From assembly GCF_006716185.1 (NCBI RefSeq), contig NZ_VFOP01000001.1, positions 1,736,001-1,800,000 of the forward strand: a stretch of DNA of 64,000 nt. The letters are read 5' to 3'. Shown piece by piece: positions 55,301-62,942 of the stretch. Both the position numbers and the translations under genes were made by a program. Every line of letters begins with the position of its first letter. Position 1 is the stretch's first letter. The notes under the pieces are model-generated. The model was not told the DNA's origin. It saw nothing but the letters and a program-made list of their open reading frames with translations, and made no database searches. This DNA comes from Ornithinicoccus hortensis. Its GTDB lineage: Bacteria > Actinomycetota > Actinomycetes > Actinomycetales > Dermatophilaceae.

Positions 55301-55766
55301 CGTCACCGCAGCACTCGTACTACCCGTCGGGATGCTGGAATCGGAGCTGCCCGACACAGCGCCGATCCACGCCAAGGAGACCAAGGAGGTCGAACGCCGC
55401 GGCGTCGACCTCGTGATGGCCCGCGAACGCGAACTCGGCCGCAAGCCCGTCGAACAGGCCTTCAACAACCCCGGCTTCGACATCCTCTCCACCGACGCCA
55501 AGGGCGACACCTACCGCATCGAGGTCAAGGCCCGCATCGACGGAGCGAAGGACTTCTTCGTCACCCACAACGAAGTGATGACCGGCAAGAACGCCGTCCC
55601 GCGATACCGCCTCGCCCTCGTCCGCGTCGACCCACGCGGAGCCCAGTACGACGAAGTCCGCTACCTCGACGACCCCTTCGCAACCACCGACCTCGGCGGC
55701 TTCGACGCCACCGGCGTCCGCGGCGACTGGGCCAAGCAGTGGGCCAAGGGGAAGTTGCCATTCTGA
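52356..55766 (+). CDS. SNF2-family helicase with C-terminal DUF3883 (DrmD-like defence helicase)
   Basis: 1136 residues from GTG 52356 with AGGAGG upstream. Superfamily 2 motifs: Q-type VQPLPHQIRAVYGEM, Walker A DDPGAGKTIMAGLY (~128-140), DEAH in LIIIDEAHRMG (~226-236), motif III TATPHSGKEEDF, and motifs V-VI LLATDAAGEGLNLQAAHLM and QRFGRIHRIGQ (~582). A coiled-coil acidic insert (~430-470) splits the lobes. The C-terminal DUF3883 (GFDILSTDAKGDTYRIEVKAR, ~1040-1100) resembles a nuclease-like fold. Such helicases accompany DUF1156 methylases in DISARM class 1-like and related anti-phage systems; one is encoded at 62956. Codon use is less GC3-biased than in the flanking chromosome. Confidence 0.88.
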   Translation: MQLEELKPGLRVEGLIPSEVITVIATQWHGTDALELTYKDSSGRLGQQVVFRKEEANLSVAQTGGRAFDAEASDFKLVAEAQRITLAGLFDPMLAVATSDVQPLPHQIRAVYGEMLPRTPLRFLLADDPGAGKTIMAGLYVKELLLRDDVKQCLIVAPGGLVEQWQDELFFKFGLRFDLLTNQLIDANINVNVFEHSPLLIARMDQLSRNEELQAQLKETEWDLIIIDEAHRMGAHYFGGKLEKTKRFQLGELLGEITRHLLLMTATPHSGKEEDFQLFLTLLDRDRFEGKQRKSVDVSGVMRRMVKEDLLTFEGKKLFPERIAETVPYELTALEEELYEDVTHYVREGMNRADKLGGKWKNTVGFALTVLQRRLASSPEAIYKSLVRRSERLERKKQEILNGTYTESEPSVDLSEIDDDEYNAEEMEEMEEELLDAATAAQTVEELNAELLELDDLIETAKRVRETGTDRKWTELSTILQDNALTTDANGMPRKFIIFTEHRDTLDYLEGKIGSLLGKPDAVKAIHGGVRRGERRLITEEFTKNRDVQILLATDAAGEGLNLQAAHLMVNYDLPWNPNRIEQRFGRIHRIGQEEVCRLWNLVASNTREGEVFTRLLTKLEQMRETYGGKVFDVLGEAFTETPLRNLLREAIQYGERPDIKAKMHQVVDSSVGDGLKDLLDDRALASENLAEGDMQALRAAMDEARARRLQPHYIELAFKAAFSRLGGRIVKREQGRYEIANVPQQIRAASTGPIATKYDRVTFELDKVHAEEHTRADLLAPGHPLHDTVMDEAVRQFGDTLNQGTVLVSSTLEEPHLLVGVVEEVADATGESVSRRFGYAYVDNYGTVTPAGPAPYLDCVAAPDSPVVDAVRELPWLVDAEDKAMSWIIANRLPEYLSEVQPRRLAELDKARALVVKRLEGERDRLLLDAAVASEKEQAGDKPKISSESLNRKAVELDVRLRKRLELMDQQQLMSTKPPRIVTAALVLPVGMLESELPDTAPIHAKETKEVERRGVDLVMARERELGRKPVEQAFNNPGFDILSTDAKGDTYRIEVKARIDGAKDFFVTHNEVMTGKNAVPRYRLALVRVDPRGAQYDEVRYLDDPFATTDLGGFDATGVRGDWAKQWAKGKLPF

Positions 55767-56584
55767 TGGCCGAGCGAGTCCCGGAGAGGGAGGATGAGCG
55801 TCACGCACGTGAGCTCCTCGAGCGCCAATTGGGCGTTCAGCTGGAGCTCACCGACCTGGGCGGGAAGAGGATTGCGGACTACCGCTTCGTGCGACCCGAC
55901 GGCCGTGTCGGTGTCGTCGAGGTCACTTCCGTAACTAACCCCGATCGCAAAGTGAACGACGTCGCGTGGAGTGGTGAGCTTGGACCGTTCCCCGTGGACG
56001 ATCTCCGCAGGAGTTGGATGGTATTCCTGCCCGAGAGCGCCCGTGCGAAAGGTGTTCGATCTCGGATCCACTCAGCTTTGAAACTCCTTGAGGCCGAAGG
56101 GAAGGACAGTTTCGACCGCCACAGGCCCCCGGTTGATTGGACGTCATCCGGCGCTCGAATCGCATGGTCGCCAGGGGGGCGCGCTCTCGCTGCTGCTGAG
56201 GCGGACCGCGCGAACGCGTACGACGAAGGAGATGGGGCTGTCCATCTCTCGCTGGCCACACACGGCAGCTTTGTGGCGAAAGGCAGCGATGCGTCCGTGA
56301 CCTTGATTTTCGGCGAGCTCGCCGCCAAGCCGGACAACTACGACAAGCTCCGCGAAGCGACAGGCGACGAAAAGCATCTATTCGTCTGGCTCGATGGTCA
56401 GACGGACTACGAGATCTCCCGCCCGCTGATGGACGACCCTGCGCAGCAGTACGAGCACTTCCGGCTGCCGACAGGCGACCCCGACGTCGAGCCGGTCGTA
56501 GACGTTCTGTGGATCGTCCATCGCGGATCCATGCGTGGATGGTTCTGGTCGAGAGGCTCCGGATGGAGCTCGGTCGGCGATTGA
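55766..56584 (+). CDS. hypothetical protein with nuclease-like N-terminus, coupled to the defence helicase
   Basis: 272 residues; ATG overlaps the helicase stop by one base (TGATG), so the two are translated together. N-terminal EREDERHARELLERQLG then DYRFVRPDGRVGVVEVTSV: an acidic residue followed by E-V-T on a predicted strand, the layout of degenerate PD-(D/E)XK folds, with Thr in place of Lys. The rest has no clear match; it includes VTLIFGELAAKPDNYDKLREA and KHLFVWLDG, seen in uncharacterised actinobacterial proteins. Function unknown; a nuclease or DNA-end sensor role is a guess from fold hints and context. Confidence 0.6.
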   Translation: MAERVPEREDERHARELLERQLGVQLELTDLGGKRIADYRFVRPDGRVGVVEVTSVTNPDRKVNDVAWSGELGPFPVDDLRRSWMVFLPESARAKGVRSRIHSALKLLEAEGKDSFDRHRPPVDWTSSGARIAWSPGGRALAAAEADRANAYDEGDGAVHLSLATHGSFVAKGSDASVTLIFGELAAKPDNYDKLREATGDEKHLFVWLDGQTDYEISRPLMDDPAQQYEHFRLPTGDPDVEPVVDVLWIVHRGSMRGWFWSRGSGWSSVGD

Positions 56585-56621
56585 TCGCGCGCCTGCGGTG
56601 TGGCCTGCCCGGCTCGGAGCC

Positions 56622-57167
56622 CTACTCGTGTTCCAACGGCACGTCGGCGATGACGAACGCGATGAACGTCTCCACGGTGGCCAGCATGCCTATCGGGTTC
56701 ACGCAGCACCAGTCCGAGGCCATGTCGTTGGGAAGCTCCGCATACTTCCCGTCGAATCCGTTCGGGGTCACCGCAACCATTGCTGCCACGAACTCCGCGA
56801 CCCACTGCTGGTGGCCGTCCGGAGCGCTGGAGGCCCAGCCGGTCGTGCCGAGTTCGTTGAGCAGGTCGTTCAGCAGGTGCCCCTTGAGCTCGCCTTCGAT
56901 GGCGACCCCGCGCTGGACCAAGGCAGCCTTGATCGCGACCTCACAGGTGTGGTGGGCGGCAAAGATGATCGGCCGCGTCAACGGTTCGTCCGTATGGGCC
57001 GCGGTGCAGAGGATCCTCAGGGCGCGTGCATGCTGGTCCAGCATCCCCAGCCACCCCCCGTTCTCCTCGTCGCCCTCAAGGAAGGAACAGTGGCCGCCGC
57101 CGGGGTGGTCGGACTGGTCATCCCGGCGAAACGCGATTCTGTCGATGTCCGGGAACTGTGACGTCAT
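56622..57167 (-). CDS. HEPN-like helical protein, originally downstream of the SIR2 gene
   Basis: 181 residues. A central helix pair PIIFAAHHTCEVAIKAALVQRG and LKGHLLNDLLNELG resembles HEPN-domain proteins, which are often RNA-cleaving toxins or their regulators. The usual Rx4-6H motif is not evident, so catalytic activity is doubtful. ATG 57167 overlaps a TGA that ends the ancestral SIR2 frame (ATGA), showing it was the second gene of that operon before the IS1380 insertion. It converges on the nuclease-like gene with a 37-base gap. Confidence 0.55.
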   Translation of the reverse strand: MTSQFPDIDRIAFRRDDQSDHPGGGHCSFLEGDEENGGWLGMLDQHARALRILCTAAHTDEPLTRPIIFAAHHTCEVAIKAALVQRGVAIEGELKGHLLNDLLNELGTTGWASSAPDGHQQWVAEFVAAMVAVTPNGFDGKYAELPNDMASDWCCVNPIGMLATVETFIAFVIADVPLEHE

Positions 57168-57220
57168 GGACTGCCCAACGTCGTGGTCACTTCGGACATT
57201 CCGTCGGGCGCTGGCTCTAG
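57164..57220 (-). pseudogene. severed 3' tail of the SIR2-family gene
   Basis: Read leftward from the CTAG at 57217-57220, 18 sense codons (LEPAPDGMSEVTTTLGSP) and a TGA continue the SIR2 frame that breaks off at 58881-58884 on the other side of the IS. The TGA overlaps the HEPN-like ATG. Confidence 0.75.
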
Positions 57221-57377
57221 CCTCGGCCTTTCATGGGGGTCTGGATCGGCTGCGGATTCTTGGGGTGTGCGGGGCGGAGGGCTCCCGGCTGGGGTCTGGG
57301 CAGGCCAGTGTCCCGGGTTGTCGTACCGGGTGGACGTTTTCCGAGGTCTTTCGGGTGGTAGGGGCAGGGGGCTGGGT

Positions 57378-58760
57378 TCAAGTGAACGCGGTGCGGATCC
57401 TGCCCCAGCCGGTGGCGATCGCGGTGGCCCAGGCCCAGGTCTTATCGATACGTAGCCGCACTTGTCGGGCGCCGTGGGTGATCCGGGCGGCGACGTGCAG
57501 GACGGCGTAGCGGAACGCGGCGATCTCGCACCGGGCCAGGATGGGGTGGTCGGTGAAGGCGATGAGCTTGGTCCAGGCGATCAGGTCGGTGGCCATGAGG
57601 ACGACCTGTAACCAGGCAGCGTTCTCGTTCCAAGCCCGGCAGGGCAGGTTGCGCAGCCCGGTGGCCTTGGCCTGGCGGATCCGGTCCTCGACGCGGGCGT
57701 GCTGGCGGTGGCGTAGCTCCAGCCCGGCGAGCTGCCCGGGCACCACGCCAGGGCCGGTGTCGGTCAGGAACGCGGTGATCCGCATCCCGTCGGCATCGGT
57801 GAACGTCAGCTGCGCGCCGGGGTGGGGCCGTTCTTTGCGCAGGATCAACCGAGACCCATCCGGCCAGGGCGACAGGTCAATATTGTCAGTGACCTCAGCG
57901 ACCCAGGCGCCCTCACGCATCCCGTCGGTCTCGACCGCCGGGTACCAGGCACCCTCGGGAATGGCATCGACAATGTCCTTGACCCGCAGGTCAACAGGGA
58001 ACCCGAAAGAGAACCCGACCCCGGCCTGGCGGCACGCGTCAGCGAAGGCGTGGGTCGCCCCTGCCGAGTCCGAGCGGGCCAGCACCCGCGGGCCGCCGGG
58101 GTCATCTGGTCGGGGCCGGGCCTGGGTCGGCAGGGCCGCCAACGCCTGCTCCAGGACGGTGATGTGGTCGGCGGCGGTGTTCGACCCGGCGTTCCCTGCC
58201 CGCAGCAACCCGGCCAACGCCTCCCCGCCGGCGATCTCCGGGCGGTCCAGGAACGCTAGCAGCGGATGGAACCCGAACGTGCGTTTCCACGTGGCGGCAG
58301 CGTTCTCCTTCTCCGAGTGGGCAACCGTGATCGTGGCATCGAAGTCGATCGCCAACTCCTGGGCCAGGTCCGGGCCTGCCCCGGCAGCCCACGCTCGTTC
58401 TCGTGCGTCTGCCCGAGCCGCCTGCACCAAGCCCAGGTGATCGGCATCGACCCGGTCCAGCACCCGCCATGCGGTCGGCATCGAGGCCACCGGCCCGAAG
58501 ACCTCTTCCCGGTCGCTTAGTACGCCGATACCGGTGATCGCCTGCGCACCGTCAGCGACCGCGACCGCCAGGTCGGTCAGCACCCGACCTGGGGCATGCA
58601 CCCAGGGGCCGGAGTAGGTATCGGCCAGTGCCCTGTCCAGGGCGCTGACCAGACCTGTGTACTCAGCCAGTTCCCGCAACATTCCCAGACCGGCGTGGGA
58701 CACCACGCCCTCCCCGTCAGCGCTGACCTTGACCCGCGGAAACGACCCGTTACGCTTCAC
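57378..58760 (-). CDS. IS1380-family transposase (copy A)
   Basis: 460 residues from GTG 58760, aligned with the start used by copy B. DDE-type (group 1) features: LAIDFDATITVAHSEKENAA with the first Asp, VLARSDSAGATHAFADA with the second, and a C-terminal region LPCRAWNENAAWLQVVLMATDLIAW holding the Glu (the Y-(2)-R-(3)-E-like IS1380 signature). Complete and apparently functional. Roughly nine in ten residues match copy B. Confidence 0.92.
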   Translation of the reverse strand: MKRNGSFPRVKVSADGEGVVSHAGLGMLRELAEYTGLVSALDRALADTYSGPWVHAPGRVLTDLAVAVADGAQAITGIGVLSDREEVFGPVASMPTAWRVLDRVDADHLGLVQAARADARERAWAAGAGPDLAQELAIDFDATITVAHSEKENAAATWKRTFGFHPLLAFLDRPEIAGGEALAGLLRAGNAGSNTAADHITVLEQALAALPTQARPRPDDPGGPRVLARSDSAGATHAFADACRQAGVGFSFGFPVDLRVKDIVDAIPEGAWYPAVETDGMREGAWVAEVTDNIDLSPWPDGSRLILRKERPHPGAQLTFTDADGMRITAFLTDTGPGVVPGQLAGLELRHRQHARVEDRIRQAKATGLRNLPCRAWNENAAWLQVVLMATDLIAWTKLIAFTDHPILARCEIAAFRYAVLHVAARITHGARQVRLRIDKTWAWATAIATGWGRIRTAFT

Positions 58761-58765
58761 CTTGG

Positions 58766-58831
58766 AAGTGCTCCTCGAACTGCGACGACGTGACTCTAGA
58801 CAAGCCACATCATCCCAGTTCAGGAGCACTT
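58766..58831. repeat. subterminal inverted repeat of IS1380 copy A
   Basis: AAGTGCTCCTCGAACTG at 58766 and CAGTTCAGGAGCACTT at 58816 are complementary except for one extra base, 33 bases apart, directly upstream of the transposase start. The same structure occurs in copy B, so it is a conserved part of the element. Confidence 0.75.
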
Positions 58832-60024
58832 TCCACGTCAACCCAAGCCCGCGCCACCGCCCCCGCGTGAAACGCCGAGGCTAGTTCCAAATAGGCGCTG
58901 TCCATGAGGCTGAAGCCCAGGAACAGCACGTGACTCGTCATCAGCAACCCCTGGACCAGCCCGTACAGCGGCTTGCCGTCTTCTGCGTGCCGCACGTAGT
59001 CATCCGTAGTCAGGACGACACCACGTGGTTTACCCACTGTCCCGTGAAGTTTGAGCAGCCACGGGCCGCTGGTCGTCGCCCACTGATGCGCCATGACACG
59101 CAGGTCCTCGCCGTGAGTCAACTTCATCGCTGCCTCTAGGGCTGTGTCAAAGTTCGTGGTGACGTTCTGACGGAGCCGCAGGCTGGCGATGAGTCCATGA
59201 CTCAACGCGTGATGTTCGGTCGCGAAGAGTTGCTCGAGCAGCCTGGCGTATCTGTCCTCGCCCAGTGCGTCCTTTGCCCGTTGCGCAGCCGCCTTGTAGG
59301 CCACTTCGTCGGACCCTTTAGGGAGATCTTGTCCCTCCGCCTGCTGTAAGAGACTGTGCACCAACTGCCCCCAGCTCGGCATCCCGAGCGGGACGCTCGC
59401 GCCAGCACCGACGAACACCGACAGTTCACCGCGGCCGGCAAGTTCCCCGAGGCGATCCGCATGATCTAGCAGTTCCTTGCTGACGCTCCATGTCCGCTCC
59501 GTCGCTCCCTGCACGGCCGCGTAGTCCCGCGGATCCCTCATCACCAGCGCGACGTCAACGCCGAGCCGTTCGGCGCACGTCACCAGCGCTGGCACCACCG
59601 CTCCGACCACGGCACCACGGCGGTGCGCGAAGACTCCGTGCCCAGTGCCGGGCAGCGGCATCGCCACGAGACGCCGGGTACGGCCTGCGTGAGCACCCTG
59701 CGGCAGACGGGGAACCAGACGCTCGAGTCCCGAAACGACCGCCTCGGCAAGCTGCTCCACATCCTCCGGCGAGACCGTGTCGACGAGTTCGTATGCCGTC
59801 GGGTCCGGTTCGCGCTCCTGCGAACCTCGGCGGCGAGGCGCCAGGCCTGCGCCCTCGGGGAGCGGTTCCCACGCGTCCTGCGGTTGCCGCGTGGTGTCGA
59901 ACAGCCGGAACCACCAGCTGCTCACGGCCTTGTCCTGGTCGCAGGGGATCAGCACCGCGTCCCAGGACAGCTTGGTCAGGTCACCATGCACGACGAACAG
60001 ATGGCCTTGCGTCTCCGCGGTCAT
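58810..60024 (-). CDS. macro-like/SIR2-family defence protein, 3' end replaced by IS sequence
   Basis: Currently 404 residues; residues 1-380 are native and the last 24 are read from the IS1380 end. N-terminal region GHLFVVHGDLTKLSWDAVLIPCD and VAMPLPGTGHGVFAHRRG resembles macro-type ADP-ribose-binding folds. The SIR2 domain follows: SVFVGAGASVPLGMPSWGQL, QNVTTNFDTALEAAM, WLLKLHGTVGKP and HVLFLGFSLMDSAYLEL. SIR2 proteins in defence islands cleave NAD on infection. The ancestral protein would be 398 residues and overlap the HEPN-like gene. It diverges from the PD-(D/E)XK gene with a 79-base shared promoter region (CACTCT six bases before its ATG). Confidence 0.75.
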   Translation of the reverse strand: MTAETQGHLFVVHGDLTKLSWDAVLIPCDQDKAVSSWWFRLFDTTRQPQDAWEPLPEGAGLAPRRRGSQEREPDPTAYELVDTVSPEDVEQLAEAVVSGLERLVPRLPQGAHAGRTRRLVAMPLPGTGHGVFAHRRGAVVGAVVPALVTCAERLGVDVALVMRDPRDYAAVQGATERTWSVSKELLDHADRLGELAGRGELSVFVGAGASVPLGMPSWGQLVHSLLQQAEGQDLPKGSDEVAYKAAAQRAKDALGEDRYARLLEQLFATEHHALSHGLIASLRLRQNVTTNFDTALEAAMKLTHGEDLRVMAHQWATTSGPWLLKLHGTVGKPRGVVLTTDDYVRHAEDGKPLYGLVQGLLMTSHVLFLGFSLMDSAYLELASAFHAGAVARAWVDVESAPELG

Positions 60025-60103
60025 GAGGTCAGAGTGGCAGGCCTTTCAGGATGGCGCGCGGCGGCATGGCCGACCAAGAATCGTCGGCGCTATCCTGGCC
60101 GGC

Positions 60104-61279
60104 GTGGCCCCCCTTGCGAGTTCCGTCGAGCAGATGGTCACTGCGCTCGTACCGACCCTGTCTCGGAGTCTGGCTGAGCAGTTCAACGTCTTCCGCGTGA
60201 TGCACCACGGGACCCATGAGAAGCAACTGTCCAACGTGTTCGCCTGGCTCCTGACGCCAGGAGCGACACACGAACTGGGCGATGCGTTCCAGCGGCTTTT
60301 CCTCGAGCACGTCAACCAGTTCCTCGACGAGACAGCACAGCTCCCCACAACCGGCTATCGCGTGATCCAGGAGGTCAACACCTCCGTGGCAGAAGAGGGC
60401 GCGGACATCGCGGACATCGTCCTCACGAACGACCGTGCGAGCGTGGTCGTGGAGAACTACGAGGTCTCCGACGGTCACGGCCACGGCTATCACCGGTACC
60501 TTGCGCACGGCGCCCTGGGCGGGAGGCAGAGTGTCGTGGTTCTGCTGTGCGTCAGACGCGAGAGCCAACTCCAGCGAGGAGGTTGGGAGAACGCTGCCGT
60601 CCTCACCTATGCACAACTCCTTGAGAACCTGCATGCGCACATCGCCGGCGACCAGGCCTGGCAGCGTGCCCACCCCAGACAGAACTTCTTCATCAGTGAA
60701 TTCGTCCAACACTTCACGGAAGGCCCAACGGCTGTGAGCACCGGTGACCAGATCGCATTCATCAAAGCCATGTGCGAGACGGGCGAGAGTGTTCGATACG
60801 GTCACCGCCCGCAGGACGCCGCCGGGCAGGAGTTCGCGAGCCTCGTGGCGCAGCATGCCCAGAGGCAGTTCGAGGATGGCCGCAGGACCCTTGCCACGGT
60901 GAAACGGACCTTGAGAAGTTACGCCGAGCACACGCTGACCGGGCAGGTCAACGAAGCGGTGGCGGCGGGGCATATCACCACGGTCTCGACGAACTTCCGC
61001 GGCCTGTGGGAGTGGGCCGTTGCCCTTGAGCGGCCAGTTCCACACCCGCGCATCCATTTCGAGTTCGGCCCGACGGCCGTGGCGGAGAACGCTGTTGTCG
61101 CTGAACCGATCGCTGACCCCGACTACTCGAAGATCTTCGTGAGTCGCCAAGGACCTGACTTAGGCGCGATTGACAAGATTCTCCAGACGGACGTAGGACT
61201 CGACGACGTCCTCGCAGGCCTAAGCCCTGATGACGTCCGACTCCGCGACGATCTGCTCGCGATCACCAGGCTGCCCTAG
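60104..61279 (+). CDS. PD-(D/E)XK nuclease family protein
   Basis: 391 residues from GTG 60104; TATCCT at 60091-60096 ends seven bases upstream, a leaderless start. The pattern is that of the PD-(D/E)XK family in phage-defence loci: HGTHEKQLSNVFAWLLTPGATHELGDAF, ADIADIVLTNDRASVVVENYEVSDGHGHGYHRYL. The catalytic Lys position reads Tyr (E-N-Y for E-x-K), a variant that may use a different residue or be non-catalytic. The C-terminal half is helical. The stop TAG is part of the CTAG flanking IS1380 copy B; it is native, since it survives in-silico excision. Confidence 0.75.
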   Translation: MAPLASSVEQMVTALVPTLSRSLAEQFNVFRVMHHGTHEKQLSNVFAWLLTPGATHELGDAFQRLFLEHVNQFLDETAQLPTTGYRVIQEVNTSVAEEGADIADIVLTNDRASVVVENYEVSDGHGHGYHRYLAHGALGGRQSVVVLLCVRRESQLQRGGWENAAVLTYAQLLENLHAHIAGDQAWQRAHPRQNFFISEFVQHFTEGPTAVSTGDQIAFIKAMCETGESVRYGHRPQDAAGQEFASLVAQHAQRQFEDGRRTLATVKRTLRSYAEHTLTGQVNEAVAAGHITTVSTNFRGLWEWAVALERPVPHPRIHFEFGPTAVAENAVVAEPIADPDYSKIFVSRQGPDLGAIDKILQTDVGLDDVLAGLSPDDVRLRDDLLAITRLP

Positions 61280-61433
61280 CCTCGGTCTTTCATGCGGCTG
61301 CTGACGGTGCCCGTTCTGGCCGGTCGTGAGGCGGGTCTGGCCTGATTCTGGTGGGTGGGCATGGGTGGTGCCCGGCTGTCGCGCCGGGTGTGCGGTTTCC
61401 GAGGTCCTTGGTCGTCGGGACGGGGGTCTGCGT

Positions 61434-62819
61434 TCAGGTGAACGCGGTGCGGATCCGGCCCCAGCCGGTGGCGATCGCGGTGGCCCAGGCCCACGTCCTG
61501 TCGAGGCGCAGCCGGACCTGTCGGGCGCCGTGGGTGATGCGGGCGGCGACGTGCAGGACGCGGTAGCGGAACGCGGCGACCTCGCACCTGGCCAGGGTCG
61601 GGTGGTCGGCGAAGGCGATGAGCTTGGTCCGGGCGATCAGGTCGGTGGCCATCAGAACCACCTCGAGCCATGCCGCGTTCTCGTTCCACGCCCGGCAGGG
61701 CAGGTTGCGCAGGCCGGTGTCCTTGGCCTGGCGGATCCGGTCCTCGACCCGGGCGTGCTGGCGGTGGCGCAGCTCCAGCCCGGCGATCTGCCCGGGGACG
61801 ACGCCGGGGGCGGTGTCGGTCAGGAACGCGGTGATCCGCATCCCGTCGACATCGGTGAAGGTCAGCTGCGCGCCGGGGTGGGGACGTTCCTTGCGCAGGA
61901 TCAGCCGGGAGCCCGCAGGCCAGGCCGACAGGTCCACGTTGCCGGTGACCTCGGCCACCCAGGCCCCGTCCCGCAGGTCGCCGTCGGTCTGGATGGCCGG
62001 GTGCCAGCAGTTCTCGGGGACGGCATCGACGATGTCCTGTACGCGCAGGTCGACGGGGAAGCCGAAGGAGAACCCGACCCCGGCCTTGCGGCACGCGGCG
62101 GCGAACGCGTGCGTGGCACCGGCGGAGTCGGACCGGGCCAGCACCCGCGGGCCCTCGGCATCACCCGGACGGGGTCGGGCGTGCTCGGGCAGCGCGGCCA
62201 GCGCCATGTCCAGCACCGCGATGTGGTCGGCGGCGGTGTTGGACCCGGCGTTGCCCTTGCGCAACAACCCGGCCAGCGCCTCCCCGCCGGCGATCTGTGG
62301 GCGGTCCAGGAAGGCCAGCAGCGGATGGAAGCCGAAGGTGCGCTTCCAGGTCGCGGCCGCGTTCTCCTTCTCCGAGTGCGCGATGGTGATCGTGGCGTCG
62401 AAGTCGATCGCCAGCTCCTGGGAAAGGTCCGGCCCCGCCCCGGCCGCCCACGCCCGCTCCCGCGCGAGCGACCGTGCCGCCCGCACCGCGCCCAGGTGGT
62501 CGGCATCGACCCGGTCCAGGACCCGCCACGCGGTCGGCATGGAGGCCACCGGCCCGAAGATCCCTTCCCGGTCGCCCAGCACCTCGATCCCGGTGATCGC
62601 ATCCGCCCCGTCGGCCACGGCGACCGCGACATCGGTCAGCACCCGGCCCGGGGCATGGATCCACGGCCCACGGTAGGTGTCGGCCAACGCCCCGTCCAGG
62701 GCCTCGACCAGGCCGGTGTCCTCGGCCACCTCCCGCAACATCCCCAGCCCGGCGTGCGACACGACGCCCTCACCATCGGCGCTGACCTTCACCCGTCGGA
62801 CCGACCCGTTACGCTTCAC
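61434..62819 (-). CDS. IS1380-family transposase (copy B)
   Basis: 461 residues from GTG 62819. Same DDE regions as copy A (LAIDFDATITIAHSEKENAA, VLARSDSAGATHAFAAA, NENAAWLEVVLMATDLIA). The extra residue relative to copy A lies in TDGDLRDGAW. Complete. Differences from copy A are mostly synonymous or conservative, so both have been under selection since they separated. Confidence 0.92.
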   Translation of the reverse strand: MKRNGSVRRVKVSADGEGVVSHAGLGMLREVAEDTGLVEALDGALADTYRGPWIHAPGRVLTDVAVAVADGADAITGIEVLGDREGIFGPVASMPTAWRVLDRVDADHLGAVRAARSLARERAWAAGAGPDLSQELAIDFDATITIAHSEKENAAATWKRTFGFHPLLAFLDRPQIAGGEALAGLLRKGNAGSNTAADHIAVLDMALAALPEHARPRPGDAEGPRVLARSDSAGATHAFAAACRKAGVGFSFGFPVDLRVQDIVDAVPENCWHPAIQTDGDLRDGAWVAEVTGNVDLSAWPAGSRLILRKERPHPGAQLTFTDVDGMRITAFLTDTAPGVVPGQIAGLELRHRQHARVEDRIRQAKDTGLRNLPCRAWNENAAWLEVVLMATDLIARTKLIAFADHPTLARCEVAAFRYRVLHVAARITHGARQVRLRLDRTWAWATAIATGWGRIRTAFT

Positions 62820-62824
62820 CTGAG

Positions 62825-62891
62825 AAGTGCTCCTTGAACTGTGACGACGTGAACTCTTGACAAGTCACATCATCCCAGTTCAGGAGCACTT
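62825..62891. repeat. subterminal inverted repeat of IS1380 copy B
   Basis: AAGTGCTCCTTGAACTG (62825) and CAGTTCAGGAGCACTT (62876), same spacing as in copy A, with the intervening bases partly diverged. An inner GTGAC/GTCAC pair adds to a possible hairpin. Confidence 0.75.
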
Positions 62892-62942
62892 TTCACGTCA
62901 ACTCAAGGACCGTGCCGCACCACCCACGTGAAACACCGAGGC

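Larger units (their letters stand above)
57221..58880 (-). mobile_element. IS1380-family insertion sequence, copy A
   Basis: 1660 bases with terminal inverted repeats starting CCTCGG at both ends (imperfect match CCTCGGC(C/G)TTTCA(T/C)G). Flanked on both sides by CTAG (57217-57220 and 58881-58884), the apparent 4-base target duplication. One transposase gene on the minus strand. It cut the SIR2-family gene 18 codons before its stop. Confidence 0.9.
61280..62941 (-). mobile_element. IS1380-family insertion sequence, copy B
   Basis: 1662 bases with CCTCGG...CCGAGG ends, flanked by CTAG at 61276-61279 and 62942-62945. Same orientation as copy A but diverged at many positions, including one extra codon in the transposase. 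It lies between the PD-(D/E)XK gene stop and the methylase start. Confidence 0.9.

Noticed and set aside
59490-60026. Rightward gene opposite the SIR2 gene
   Set aside because: Open frame with Arg/Pro/Ala-rich product, entirely antisense to the conserved SIR2 protein.
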